From: Viscum album
Lineage: Eukaryota; Streptophyta; Magnoliopsida; Santalales; Viscaceae
Length of the DNA stretch: 64,000 nucleotides
Reading direction: 5' to 3'
NCBI GenBank assembly: GCA_963277665.1
Contig: OY728163.1
Span: 1,904,832,644 to 1,904,896,643 of the forward strand
This document shows positions 50,383 through 63,062 of the stretch, in pieces. The notes under the pieces are model-generated. The model was not told where the DNA came from. It was given only the letters and a program-made list of their open reading frames with translations, and searched no databases. The stretch's first letter is position 1. Each line of letters opens with the position of its first letter. Position numbers and translations under genes: made by a program.

Positions 50383-51330
50383 ATGGACCTTATTATAAAT
50401 ATTTATGGAATTCAATATCATCGTTTTATTCTTGATCTAGAGTGGAAATCATTGAGTGATGATCCCCTCATATTTTTTCATGATTCCCGACATGTTTCGT
50501 TATGCTTTCATTATTTTTTTTCACCGATAAGAGAGTATATATTTTCTATTTATTTAGTGACTAGTACTATACTAGTATCTATTCCTTCATACCACATGCA
50601 ACCAGATGAAATGAAAGAGTTAAAGACTCAGTCAGATGATATTTTTGAGAAAGTCTGTATATTATCTAGTGTGTCACCTTGGCCAGTGTCTATTTACATT
50701 TATTAGGAATAGTATGGAACACTTCACCTATGTGTGAATTATCGGAATCTCAATCATTTCATAATGAATAAAAATTGTCCATTTCTCTAGGTCAATGATC
50801 TTTTTGACCAGTTGAAATGGTATAATTGTTTATTGAATATTTATATTTGATTTAGATGTCACAAGTATATAGTATCATAACCTAACATTCTAAGAAATTA
50901 TTTATAGGGATTACATTGACATTATGAATATCTTTTCAATCATTTTTTTAATCTAATGATCCTATATTTTTCATGGCATATATGATGGTGATCTTCAAGA
51001 AGTATCTCGATACACTCTTGGTGGTCTTTTTCGATTACATCGTGGTTTACTCTACATCTAGGGAGGATCATGGGAATCATTATAGAGAATATATAGATAA
51101 TTTTGAGAATTCAAAGACATAATTCCAAGCTACTGAAATGTGATATGTTGATATGGGATGTGATTTTATTTAGACATGTAGCCTCTGAACATGGTTTTTG
51201 TGTTGATCATGAGATTATGAATGTTGTTTTGAAATAATATCCTACACATAATGTTTTTGAGAATCAGAAATCCATGGTTATAGAAATATATTATAACTGG
51301 TTTGTAATTTATTTATTTAGAATTCCTATC
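50383..51330 (+). pseudogene. Reverse transcriptase relic of the nested element
   Basis: The open segment 50383-50706 (107 codons) ends with SIPSYHMQPDEMKELKTQSD and FEKVCILSSVSPW, matching gypsy I.PPYRM.P.E..ELK.QL.DLL.KGFI.PS.SPW. Next, in broken frames, are TLHLCVNYRNLNHF and VNDLFDQLKW. The catalytic box reads VVFFDYIVVYS at about 51023-51055: the first Asp is kept, the second is Tyr (GAC to TAC). Then comes SREDHGNHYREY. The order is right and the domain is dead. Confidence 0.88.
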
Positions 51331-51339
51331 AAATGACCA

Positions 51340-51860
51340 CACTCACTCGGGGAGGGGGTAATGATTTCTTGGTATGATAAATTTCTTATTTCTTATGATG
51401 AGAAGAAATGTCTTTTAAATTATATTCTAGGGTTACTCTTCTAGAGGCCATGTAATTATATGTGGCCTTCTATGATGCATCCAGTTTAGTTTTGGGATGT
51501 GTTATTCTATAAGGATATCACATGGGTTCAATAAATCCATATAAATATTACTAAATCCATAACATTATACATGAAACTATGATGTATTCACTAAAGCCAT
51601 ATAAAAAGTACCATTTTTTATAAATGTTTACCATTTATTATTTCCATAAGATCCCAATTTATATATTCTCTTACAAATATTTGAAGATATGGAAGAGGAA
51701 TTCAGTGGATGACCATATGTATTTTTCCCATTTCATATACCATGGGGAAAATATGTGTTATTGGTGAATCCTTGAGTAGAAAATTTACAACCTAGACCAT
51801 AAAAAATCATTAAAAAATTTGAACTTCATGGCTTCGTTTCATAATTTCAAATTTGAGTTC
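51340..51860 (+). pseudogene. RNase H relic of the nested element
   Basis: FYDASSLVLGCVIL at about 51470-51510 matches the gypsy RNase H start DAS..GLGCVLMQ with its catalytic Asp. The stretch after it is too broken to follow with certainty. Confidence 0.6.
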
Positions 51861-51939
51861 ATGAAATAGAGGTCAAGTTTGGATTGGAAATTGTTTATTT
51901 GACCTTGATTCTCTATGATATAATTTTCTAGGAACAAAA

Positions 51940-53250
51940 ACATGATGACTAATTCCATTCAATTATGAACTCTATTTATAGTATGAATACTTTTGTTGAG
52001 GGGACATTCTCCATAGAGGGTATTCTATGTTTTCAGAATTATTATTTTTTTGTTTATTTTTTGATGAGAAATGATGTGATGAAATATTTCTACTATTCCC
52101 AATGGTATGGAATCATAAGAACCATAAAGATAATTTAAGACATATGGTGTTGATTCTGGTTATGGTGTATGATAATGGAGATTACTAGTTTTGTTTATGA
52201 TTATTATACTTTCCAGTAGGTAAATTTCAATTACTAGAGACCATCAGGTTTACTCAAGAAACATATATTACTGTTAAGGATAAGGGATGAGATTTTAAAT
52301 GACATTGTGGATGGGTTTCCATGTACCCTTTTAAATATTAATTCAATATGGTTTTAGATTGATAGTATGAATAAATTGGATCACTTTATACCCATTCATG
52401 ACACAACCATTGTAGAGGATTTGGGAAATATATATATTTTAAAGAGACTGTTCATTTTCATAGAGTTTCATCTACTATATTCTCTGATAGAGATACTTAT
52501 TTTAATTATTTCTTCTAGATAAACTTTATTAGGTTATGGGATCCTAGGTTCTTTTTAATACTACTACAATCTACAAACATATGTCTAGAAAGAGAGATCT
52601 ATACATATTCTTAATGATATGATTCATGCCTACTTCCTTAATTTTGGTGGATAATGGGATGAGAATTTGGGATAGATTGGGATTTTATATAAAAATAGAT
52701 AATATGACTCGATCAAAAATTCTACTTTTTAGGCCTTGTGATGAAGGTTGTTTAAATCTTTGATGTTCTGGTCAAATATTGGTGAAACTTCTTTAGTTGG
52801 ACAGACATATGTCTAAGAGACAACAACAATGATTTAGTTTATATATTAGATAACTTTTATCGAAAAAATATGGTATAAATCAGATGTTAATCATCTCCTC
52901 ATAACATTGGAGTTACTTGTTGGGGACTTTGTGTTCGTTATATTTTCACCTTGTTTTGGTTATAGACGGATTTGGGGAATAAGAATCTTTCAACGCATTT
53001 TTCCCAACATTTTGACGTTTTTAAGATGGTGGAAAAGGGGCATACTATTTAGAACATCCACCAAAGATTAAATTGATACATAATATGATTCATGTATCAA
53101 AGAAAAAAAATTATCTTGTGGACCCATCCCATGTCTTTTTCTAGGAGGATCATGATTTTGATCTTGATTTTCTGTGATTAAAAGGTTAATTGGTATAGTT
53201 GATTTTATGATGAAGGTACTTTGTGGGTGGAAGATACATTTTTTCTGTGT
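51940..53250 (+). pseudogene. Integrase relic of the nested element
   Basis: A core segment at 52310-52410 reads in pieces like DFV.G.P.........IW.IVD..TK..HFIPI; NKLDHFIPIHDTT is clear. The C-terminal part at about 53000-53140 reads FDVFKMVEKG then FHVS-like and KKNYLVDPSHVFF, as in gypsy integrases with ...FHVSxLRKYVxDPSHV. Beyond it TWEF-like and FHLFDMEY-like pieces (to about 53340) suggest a chromodomain-type tail. Confidence 0.7.
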
Positions 53251-53376
53251 GACATGGAAGTATGTTTACTTATCACATGAGACATGGGAGTTTTAATTAC
53301 AACTAATAGAAAAGAATTTCCATCTCTTTGATATGGAATATTCTTTAAATGCATTCTAGGAATAGGATGTTTCTAT

Positions 53377-53387
53377 AGTGGGGAGGA
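53377..53387 (+). other. Polypurine tract
   Basis: ATAGTGGGGAGGA runs directly into TGTAACATC, the classic polypurine-tract and LTR-start pairing in plant gypsy elements. It fixes the 3' LTR start at 53388. Confidence 0.8.
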
Positions 53388-55437
53388 TGTAACATCATGT
53401 TACTTATTTTCATATTTTCCTATACCATTTTTTAAAATTCATTTTTTGGGGTTTGACTGAGTTTATTTCTGGTAAAATTTGGTCATTTTTTATCTCATTT
53501 TGATGTACGTGGTGGGTGATTTATTTTCCAAAACCATGTTCCACCGCAGTGAAAAATGTGAAACTTCGTACAGTGGCTGTTTTCATAGTTGGATCATGGT
53601 TGGAAAATTTTGATATTTAATCGTATAAATGATGATCCTTTGTGTATGTATTCATAGTTAAGCGACATAATTTCTTTAACAGTGCAGACCTTCCCAGATT
53701 ACCCTAGGTGATGTGTATTTTCATTCTAAAAAACTATTAAAAATATCCAAACCCCCTGTTTATGTTCCCTCTTGACACTAATTCTTATTAAACTAGATTT
53801 CATTTATACAAAATTCGAATAGTGGTAATTTTTTCTCCTCTTATCACTTATCATGGTGGATAAATGTACAGTCAATCTAGTTCAATCTACTTTGTGTATG
53901 TGAGTCTCATATCCTTGGTTTCTCTTGATATCTCATAATTCCATTCTTTGAGTTTGATAGATCATAAATTATCGGATGGATCTAATCTTTACTTAATAGG
54001 GCCTTGATTAAAAAAATTTATGGATCTCTATTGATGTCATTCTTTATGAAATTTACCCATTGCAGGTGTCGATTGTCGATTTTTTATCTTTCGATTAAAG
54101 GTTAGTAGTTTTATTTGATATTTAACATGTAATTAAATCCTTTATTTTCATGAATTTTTTTAAATTCATTTCAATTTATTTACAAAAACACAATTAGATG
54201 TTAATTTGAATTTGAAATTTTTTGGTATGGATTTTGGGGGAAAATCCCAATTCCAATGGAATGGGAATTTGGGTAATATTTTTAAATTGATAGAATATAT
54301 TAAATTATTTTATAATTGGATTTATAAAAAGTATTCAATTGAAATAATAAAAATATATTATTGGTTTTGTATTCAAAAGTAATATTTTGATTAAAATCCC
54401 AGTTTTTTTGTTTTGAAATTGAAATGGAATACGTAATTTATAAATTTAAAAAGTGAATTTTCAATTTTGATTTTTTTAAATGATATGATTTTCACTTTTA
54501 ATACAGAATTATTGAGTATATAGAATCTTGGTTAGTTAGTAGGATATTTTGGGCAGGAATTCTAGGATGATAATTTCTTATAAATGGATTGAGAATAACT
54601 ACTCTAAAAAACTATATTAGAAGATATTTTCCCCTATGGGATATTGATGAGTGTGTTTCATCCAGTGTCTTAGGTATGTGTGTAAAAATATTTATATGAC
54701 CATAAATAAGATATGTATGAGAATTATATAAATAGAAACTATTGAACCATAATAAAATTACCATGGTGATTTTTGTGATTTTTTGGATATATAATTCCCA
54801 TTAATTTTATAATTATTTTCTTCATAAAAAACTATTTTTATAAACAAATTTATATTTAATGTTTATTTAATCACTATTTGAAATATTTTCCATAATTTTT
54901 AAATGAAGGCATGTTTTGTGTTTCAAATATGAAATTTTAATTCCATTCTCAATTTTATTTAAAATTGAATGCATTATCTAGTTTATTAGTATATCATTTA
55001 TTATGAAACACTTGGTGATATCCTACTAGGCATCATAGCTCTCACTCTTCCATTTCCATTGGGTGTTTGTAGATTTTATTCTTCCATGTTTGGGCTAATG
55101 AAATTTTCATATTCTTTGTGGTTTATGATCATGATCATTTGGAAATGGGGTGATGTTTCACTTGTGGTGTCTATTTTTTTCAATGGTGTTTTATGATGTA
55201 ATATTTTTGGGTTTTAGTAATACATGTTTGGTTTCTAGTGATTTATCCCTTTGGAGTGTTGATAATACTAACTTGTATCTTTTATCTTCGGATATTCTTG
55301 GGAAAATTAATTCCCACTATATTCTTTTGTGGTGCCATGTTTTAGAATCCAACCACTGGTGATCAGTAATTCCCATTGAGAAATTTCATTTTTGGATTCG
55401 GTATCAAGTAAACATGGTATATGGGTGGGTTTTTTAT
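53388..55437 (+). repeat. 3' LTR of the nested gypsy element
   Basis: Begins TGTAACATC after the polypurine tract; the end near 55437 is set by the RNase H sequence that resumes directly after it. Collinear with 46480-48550. The 70-codon frame at 55150-55362 lies inside the LTR and is not a gene. Confidence 0.75.
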
Positions 55438-55560
55438 AATTCCTCCACATATTTAATGAAAAAATTGTTTTAGCTTACTCCAATTCATGATTTGGGTAAT
55501 TTTTCTTATGAAACATCATTTATCATGAGGAAAAATATGTAACCATATAATTCGGAATAA
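55438..55560 (-). pseudogene. RNase H relic, 5' part, on the other side of the insertion
   Basis: The minus strand reads EKNYPNHELE, a stop, then AKTIFSLNMWRNY, aligning with gypsy E.[22 protein letters not shown]. The match ends where the nested element's 3' LTR begins, and the following residues of the family lie at 46474 downward. This shows that the nested element inserted inside RNase H. Confidence 0.85.
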
Positions 55561-56480
55561 TAAAAAATACCAATACCTTCATAGATAAATTTTTATATTT
55601 TAGAAACCCTTCTCTACAAAATCGTAATATAAGAACAAGTGAACTAACAAATAATCTCTTTGGTTCCTTGAAACATTCCTCACATTCATCAATCCATTGG
55701 AATTTTTGTCCCTACTGACTAAAATTCGTCAGAGTATTAGATTGTTATGATAAACTCAAAACAATCCATCAAAAATATCCAGATAAACCAAGATAACTAT
55801 GGATATTGATCACAATGGTTTTACTAATAGAACATTCAATATCTTCTATCATTGATGGATCTATTGATAATCCCTTTATATATATTATATTAACCAAAAC
55901 AAAATCCTTTAATTGAAAAAATCCACGCATCTTAAACTTTTCATATATTTTCTCTACCCTTAGGATATTTAAAACAATTATTAATTAAAATTAATACTCT
56001 TCCTTTTTCTTTAAATGGATAATAAATCATCTATAAGTACTACCAAACACTGATCAAGGTAATCTCTATATAATATATTCATTATGTTTAAGAAAAAAAG
56101 GAAATTAGTAATACTTAATTCAATTACAATATATACGTAGTGATCATACCATGTATATACTGTCATATTGGGAATATAATACTTCATGAACCATAGTTTA
56201 TGACCTCTAGAATGATAGTAAATCTAGGAAGAGTATTGATATCCACACAATTGACCTAATAGTTCAACAATACAAGGTATATGATACATTTTATAGATCA
56301 ACATCTTCTTCAATTCCATATTATTGATGAAGAGTTTCATTTATCTTTACTAATTTTAAATAAAACAAATATAGTCAACCTATGGTGAGACATGAGGTTG
56401 AATTAATCACTTATCAAGGTTCTCCTATAATATCTTCTTTAATTATATAAATTGAACTTGGAAAATTCTAGTGGGATTAT
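55561..56480 (-). pseudogene. Reverse transcriptase relic, minus strand
   Basis: Minus-strand pieces in pol order, from high to low coordinates: a stretch at about 56370-56440 fitting the LL.KG.I..S.SPW region; a segment near 56020-56090 encoding LFREYLDQ-like sequence and the VV..IDDLL catalytic region; then RVEKIYEKFKMRGFF, GLSIDPSMIEDIE and IHSYLGLSGYF (55780-55960); then FQWIDECEECFKE (55680-55720). Stops interrupt it. Confidence 0.8.
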
Positions 56481-57290
56481 TTGGAATATTTATGGACCTA
56501 GGAATGAGTTTAATTTAGAAATCAACATTAAATTTTGTTGGATTACTTAGAAACTCTTCTAGAAGGACATAAAAAATTCCCCCACAATAGGCATACCATT
56601 TATTTCATGTTTATCCACAAGAATTTGATTTAATCACAAATTCTTACTGGGAATAAAAACTCAAACAATAGATTTGATCTCCATAAGCTGTTTATATTCA
56701 TCAACACATTTATATATGATAAATATATTCATTAGAAATATCAAATTTGATGTTCGATCCTCAAAAATTGATGTGGGGTTTTTATAGAGGAATCCAATAA
56801 ATGCCTAGGATAACATCATATTAAAGAAAATGAAGAATATAAATATTTTTAGGATTCAGATTCCCACCATAATCAACCGGTGAGGAATCATATACTTGAT
56901 ATGTGATCATCATACCATTATGGGTTTTCAACATTAATTCTACATCTAATGGTTTATGTGGAATCTTGATAAATTTATAAAATTATTCAAACTTGAATCA
57001 ATGGGATGATATAGAGTCAAATAAAATATTAGAAATTCTAGATATTTATGGTATGTTTACCTTTAACCATGTGGTTATCACAACCCTCAACAAAAATATT
57101 GATCACGAGAGATTTCCTCTTGTGCCTTAGATAAATTGGTTTCTGATGTTAATCATCATAATGGACCTTCACATTTGGAAATTAGTTAGAATAGTCCATG
57201 TAATCCATGCATTTAAAATATTTGAGTGTTGGTGGGGAACTCTTTGAAGCTTTCTCTTGGTTCACACTATTTATTAACTACATCCCATCA
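56481..57290 (-). pseudogene. Protease relic, minus strand
   Basis: At about 56900-57030 the minus strand reads ILFDSISSH then IPHKPLDVELMLKT, matching gypsy protease VLFDSGASHSFIS ... PLDVELMVKTP. The active-site triplet D-S-G has become D-S-I. Flanking linker is not readable. Confidence 0.7.
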
Positions 57291-58450
57291 TATCGACAAT
57301 CAATTTCCCAATGACCTTCTCTTCTATACACAAAACAAATTACTAATCCCCTCATGAAAAATTTCTCCATTATTCTTCCAACACTATATGAATAAATTAA
57401 AGTTCATATTATTATATATATATGTGTGTGTGTGTGTGTTTAGATTTTTTATTGAACTCTATATTCATTTTCTTTTCAAAACCATGGGATTGATATGTAA
57501 CTGCCACATCCATTTACAACTAGATAGCACAACGAAAAATATATTCATTTTTACTAACGTCTCTTATGGGTAACTACCTTCCAATACATTCTTTTAATCA
57601 ACTAAAGAATCAATTAAACTTACTTTGATGTTGGATTATAATTAAATAACCATACATTGTAGTCCTGTAAAATTATCCTTATACGTATCAAAATATTCTT
57701 TATCCTTTTCATTAACTCAAGGAAATACTTATCCATATTCATATAGATAATATGATGAATTTAATTATTGAATATATGTTATTGATATCATCCAACTCAT
57801 GGAGTCAATTTTATCTTTTTTCCCCATATAATAAAAAAATCTATCATTGATTTTCTTTACCATTCAACTGGTATATAATCTAATTGAATTTTTTAGTTTT
57901 TAAAAGCATGAAAATTAAAATATATTATTTCATTGGTATTTATATATTACTAAGAAACTAGTGGATTTGGACTTCCAATAAAGGAATTTGTAAGTTCCCT
58001 AATGATGAAATCAACATAATATCTTTAATACCATTTTTTATTGGTATGCCTAGCATGATTCAGAGATTGAAATTTTTTTCTGATCCTATAAACAATATTT
58101 TCATTCAATTTCCAATAACTTTTTGATTTCTTAGAGGAAAATCATTTCATTTTCCATTAAACTCAATATTAAAGTATTTCCTTCAGTTCTAACCATATAC
58201 TCAAGTGAAAAATCATAGGTTATAAAAAATAATTATATTGGGGAACTACAAAATGATTAAAAATAACTTATAGTATGTCCACATTGCGAAACATTCATTA
58301 CAATATTACACTATAGGATTATACTAGGTCATTGACAGTCATTATCTATTTATATCCTTTATGATGGTTCATAAAGTGTTTGTGAATATCCACTGCATAT
58401 CCTCCAAGTGTTTTAAACCAGCTGTCAAGAAATAACCGTTATCTTCAATC
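57291..58450 (-). pseudogene. gag relic with zinc knuckle, minus strand
   Basis: CFVYRREGHWEIDC is encoded at 57296-57337 on the minus strand, a CX2CX4HX4C knuckle in which only the second Cys is changed (to Tyr). The capsid part toward 58450 is too decayed to align securely. Confidence 0.65.
57413..57440. repeat. TA then TG microsatellite
   Basis: A TATATA run passes into TGTGTGTG. The 61-codon frame across it (57388-57573) is not a gene. Confidence 0.85.
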
Positions 58451-58499
58451 CATTGAGGATCTAGTATTTATTGATGAACCCAATTCAGAGTTATTACCC

Positions 58500-61400
58500 A
58501 TATGTACCTATATAAAAAATCAACATCCAATTTTAGTATCCATAGAGAGATTTAATATCTTATAAACCACTCATAATATCAATTTTTAAAATTACATGAC
58601 ATTTTCCTATACATTGAATCATCCTTAGACATATCTATAGATATGTACATAGAGATATCACTATGTTTTTCTCATCCATGTTTCCAAATGATTACTAAAC
58701 CAACCATGAAATTCTAATTATAATTTCCCAAAAATATTTTACATAGCTATTAAATTATTTTTTGAATATTCAATACATTACACCAACACACCTTAGGACA
58801 ATAATTATTTAGTGTCATGGGAAACATGGAAACAAAAATAGTTGGTTCATTTCTAGACTATTTAATCTTCAACTATTTTCATCAAAAATTATCACCCTTC
58901 ATAGGCATATCATCTATAATACGTTTCTTCATAATATTGGAATGTGAAACCTAAGAAATGGTGAGATAAGATGCTCGATAATGGTAAAAAATTGTGATAC
59001 ACAATCATAAAATGAGCATATGGATATGATAACATGAGCCTAAAATTTTCAAACCATACCCTTCATACGAAATATCATAACCGTACTTATTTTCATAATG
59101 ATTGGATGTTCATAATACAATAATTATAAGGAAATAAAAGAGCATGATACATGAGAGAATAACATTGTCATAATACATGGCATTTTCATAATACACATTC
59201 ACATAGAAAATCATTCCGATATTAGTCAAGAATCAAATCCAAGAATATAAATTTGGTATAATTTCACTCCCAACAGCATCATATTAGTCATGCTTCACTT
59301 CAAAGAAAATCATAGCCGGAAATGTCTCTTACTAAACCAGGATCACTCCCCATTCCAATGTTATCTACATCATGAGATATAAATCATTATCAGATGGAGT
59401 GGAGGGAGAAATACGTCCAAACATTGTTATAATGAAAACCATATGTATATTTTCCACATTATCATAAAACATGCATCATATCATTACACATTAAATGATA
59501 TAAGTTTCATAATAATTTATATATAAAATAACCCATTGAAAAGAGAAATGATTTATAATAATTTCTATACTTCATTATAAAATAACCCATAGAGGAAGAA
59601 GGATGATTCTTATGTATTTTATAAGGGTTTAAACCATGGAATAGTATCCAATTAAAAAAATTATTCCATCATAAAAATAAATAAATCATATAATGAATAT
59701 GATTGGTATCCTTGGATGATATATAATGTAAGGTATAGGTAACATCAACGGATTTCATTATAGATGGAAAAAGATATTGAAATATAATTTAAAACTTTTA
59801 TTTCTGATAAAATTATTTTTTATTCAAAAAAAATGTTTTAAAATGTAAAACATTTTTACTCAAATTTCCTTTGAAAATAACATTAAGACATTATAATGGA
59901 ATCTTCAAAGAAATTATTGTTTGTAATGTCATTAAATTATGATTATTTCGTAAAAATGAAAATCAATATATCATTGAACCTTTTGCTGAAATGCTGAAAT
60001 TTTAATTTATTGATTTCATTTTTGACACTAAAATTTCTTTATTCTAATGATTTTCATTGTTAATACATTTATGTGCACCTTATGTTTTGTTCATTTTTTT
60101 CTGGAATCTATGTGTTATGGGAGATTACAGAAAGATATGTAAATGATAAATTATTCCATCAAATGATGGTTTTCACAAATAAGGATGATTATGGAGAACT
60201 TATAGGGAACCAAACTAAATAAACAAGGAATGAAGAGGCCTATAAATATTAAAAATGAATTTACACATCATGTAATCATTACTAATTTTTTACCCATTCA
60301 AGTAGTGAATGTAATGAAATTTCTAAAGTAGAGGAAGGAAATTGAGAGTAAAGTGGGCATGTTTCATAGCATGAGCCATATGAGTCACACCTTGAAACTT
60401 GTGAATATTTACCAAAAAAGGCTACAAGTCATTAGATTGTTACCCATAGTTCCTGATTTATGTCTTGTTTAATCAGTAAATGATGTGTAATTATTTTTAG
60501 GGTAAAAATGAGATGAATTGATTTATTTTTTAGATCTAAACCATTTTATTTCATAGTAACCAACAATGTGAATAAATTATTCCATTATTCAGGTAATTAT
60601 ATTATTCTTGATCAAATATTGAGATTCTAAATTTAGGGCCAATTTGATGTTGTGAAAGACATCCTATATATCAAAATTATGGAGTAAGAAGTTGTGTTAT
60701 GCAGGGTCCTCACCCAGTGCATCTCCCAATTTTCATTATAAATTCTCTTTCTTATTTCATTACATCTTAGTCTTTCATCATTAAGATTATAGGGTAAACC
60801 AAACTTTTTTTAGGGTTATGTAATAGAAGAGGGAAGTTGTACTCTGATTGATTTTTTTTCCATTGTTAATGTATTTGTATTTCTGTAATTCTTCAAACCA
60901 GTTTTAAATCCCGTTATTTTATTGTTATCATGACCTTTGGTATTTTAATTTAAAATAAACAATAAAATTATTCAAATTAATACCCTAATGTAGGAATAAC
61001 CATTGTAAAATTAAGCGGTATCATATTTAAATATGGTATTCAGACAACCTTAATTATTTGAAACCATAAATTACCAGACCAAGGGTAATAGGGGATTGTC
61101 GCATCAATGAGGGGATTCAATTACCATTGGACCAACCTTATCATATCTCCAAAACTAATAATTGATTAATCGATACTTTTTTAAATTAAAATTTCACATG
61201 AACCATTTAATTGAAAATCAGTGGCATTTATTTTTATATATTATTTAAAACCAATTAATATTACTTTCATTCATCTTCTGTTTTATTAAAATAAATCAAG
61301 AACATCCTTTCTTGAGTACTTTTTCAATTTAATATAATCAAATATTTTGAAAAACTAATAAAATTTTTTTCCATATCAATGGGTTTGACCTCAAACTATC

Positions 61401-63062
61401 CTAATACTTTGTCTTAATTAATTGAGTATCATAGTTTTATATTTTATAAATTTTTTATTTTTATTAGGCCCATAAGGAAAAAAGATAACCTTTGGCCCTA
61501 TCAATGCAAATTCAGAATTATTTGAAAATTGAATTGAAAATTCATTTCAAAAATTTAGTCATAAAATAAATAAGTTTTATAAATTTAATAAAAAAATGAT
61601 CTTTTGAGAAAAAATAAAAATATAAATAAATTTTATAAAAATTGTTTTTCGAATAAAGATAATTTTAGACTGAATAGATAAATAATGTTGGATTTTCATA
61701 AAAAAGTCCCTATTATTTTACTTACAAAAGTGTGAAAACATGGTAATATTACTTTATAAAATAATTATTAACTATATTAGAGGAAAATTAATGAGAATTA
61801 TTGGGAAGTGTATCATGATATTTAAACATTTTAAACTTAATTATAAATAATCCTCATAAATGTTGAGAGTGTAACATAAAACTATCACCACATTATTAAC
61901 CTTCATTCAAAATCCCATGAAATGTTAAATTAAAATTAAACATTAAAATATCATGAATATGAATAAATTCATGATATTATATGTCCAAGGGGATGTATAC
62001 AAACCTTTTAAAAGAATATAGTTAAATAACATAACATATGCCTCAATTAAGAAAATTTGAGAGAAAAGTCACCTACCTTATGTCTTACCTTATATCATAC
62101 TCATTAAAACAACTAGTATAATAAATATGTTTTTAATATAGATAAATTAAAAACCCATATTCCTATATATAATACTATATATTATTTTCTTATGAATTTA
62201 TATTACTATTTTATTAAAAAAAATCCATGTTATAGTTATTTTTCATATATATTTTGACTTGTTATTTTTTCCTCATATATAAATAATTTTTTCATAATAT
62301 CCATAATTTTAAAAAATAATATATATACGATATATTCAGAATATAAGAATTTTTAGTAATCCATAAAATTTATTTACAAGAAATAAAATACACCATTCCG
62401 AGAGACGGTATGGAATACATACACATGAACTATGTTTCTAGTTTCATAGTGGATTGAAATAAAGAAAATTAAATGATATATATTAAAATTATAGAATAAT
62501 TTTAATTTCATATATATCAAATATTTTTATTAAACATGCACATAATTTATTCCATGAAATGTGTAAATGAATCATATCACTTCTCAATGTCGTAAAGCAA
62601 CGTACACATGACCGATGATATCATATTGCGAAAAAATGGGGTGTATGAAGATATGTGTGATATGAAAATTAAAAATTTATAATTACCTAACAAATATAAT
62701 ATATAGATAATAATTCCAAAATAATTTCCATCTTATATATATAGAAATTAAAAAATTAATGGCATTAGTTCGAGAGGTGGTAGTCCGCCATACATAATAA
62801 TGATGATTTTGTAACCTATTAGATGGATGTGTATATGGTTTTATCTCATTACCATACCATACAAATTATCAGTATATGAAATATATTGAGATTATTGTAT
62901 AATTATGTGCTAATAATAATTTATGGGGGAGGTTGAAGAAATAAAAAAACTCATTGATGAATGTAACCTCTTCTTCATGTATCCTCCTTAGGATTACCCG
63001 AAAATAATTACTAGGCTGCCTTTTCATCAAAATTAAGGATTATATAATTATATGAGGGAATT
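58500..63062 (-). repeat. 5' LTR of the split gypsy element, with an extra segment of about 1.5 kb
   Basis: Aligns with 40500-43807 on both sides of an extra segment at about 59960-61490. The high-coordinate end is cut at about 63062, where a Tekay-like LTR starts; the corresponding part of the 3' LTR continues for about 260 bases more, so the remainder should lie beyond the window. Confidence 0.6.
59960..61490. other. Unidentified insertion of about 1.5 kb within the 5' LTR
   Basis: The 3' LTR has about 215 bases between blocks that are about 1740 bases apart here. The extra DNA is less decayed-looking than the LTR and includes a TATA-like TTATAAATTCTC at about 60740 and a TGTTATGGGAGATTACAG at 60112 that would suit a copia LTR start. 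TTGGTATTTTAAT at about 60935 weakly resembles a primer site. I cannot identify it; a deletion in the 3' LTR is the alternative. Confidence 0.4.

Larger units (their letters stand above)
46480..55437 (+). mobile_element. Nested Ty3/gypsy element, plus strand
   Basis: An 8.96-kb element with LTRs 46480-48550 and 53388-55437, a gag zinc knuckle, reverse transcriptase, RNase H and integrase relics in plus-strand order, and a clear polypurine tract before the 3' LTR. It interrupts the RNase H domain of a minus-strand gypsy element, whose halves lie at its two edges. It is intermediate in decay: protein motifs can be followed for hundreds of bases, but the LTRs differ heavily and no domain is open throughout. 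The integrase-like part continues to a KNYLVDPSHVF segment, common in chromovirus and related gypsy lineages. Confidence 0.85.
40500..63062 (-). mobile_element. Old Ty3/gypsy element, minus strand, split by a nested element
   Basis: A decayed 3' LTR (about 40500-43807) and 5' LTR (about 58500-63062, running into a later insertion) flank gypsy pol and gag relics on the minus strand. From high to low coordinates these are: gag zinc knuckle 57296-57337, protease about 56900-57030, reverse transcriptase 55650-56480, RNase H start 55438-55560, then the inserted plus-strand element, then RNase H remainder 46204-46474 and integrase about 44950-46100. The two LTRs align over many blocks (40885 with 58891, 42145 with 61678, 43451 with 62969). 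Total length without insertions would be about 13 kb. The outer 5' LTR end lies beyond the window. Confidence 0.8.

Noticed and set aside
50383..50706. 107-codon ORF as an independent gene
   Set aside because: Its C-terminal half is the start of a gypsy reverse transcriptase and it continues in broken frames to the catalytic box.
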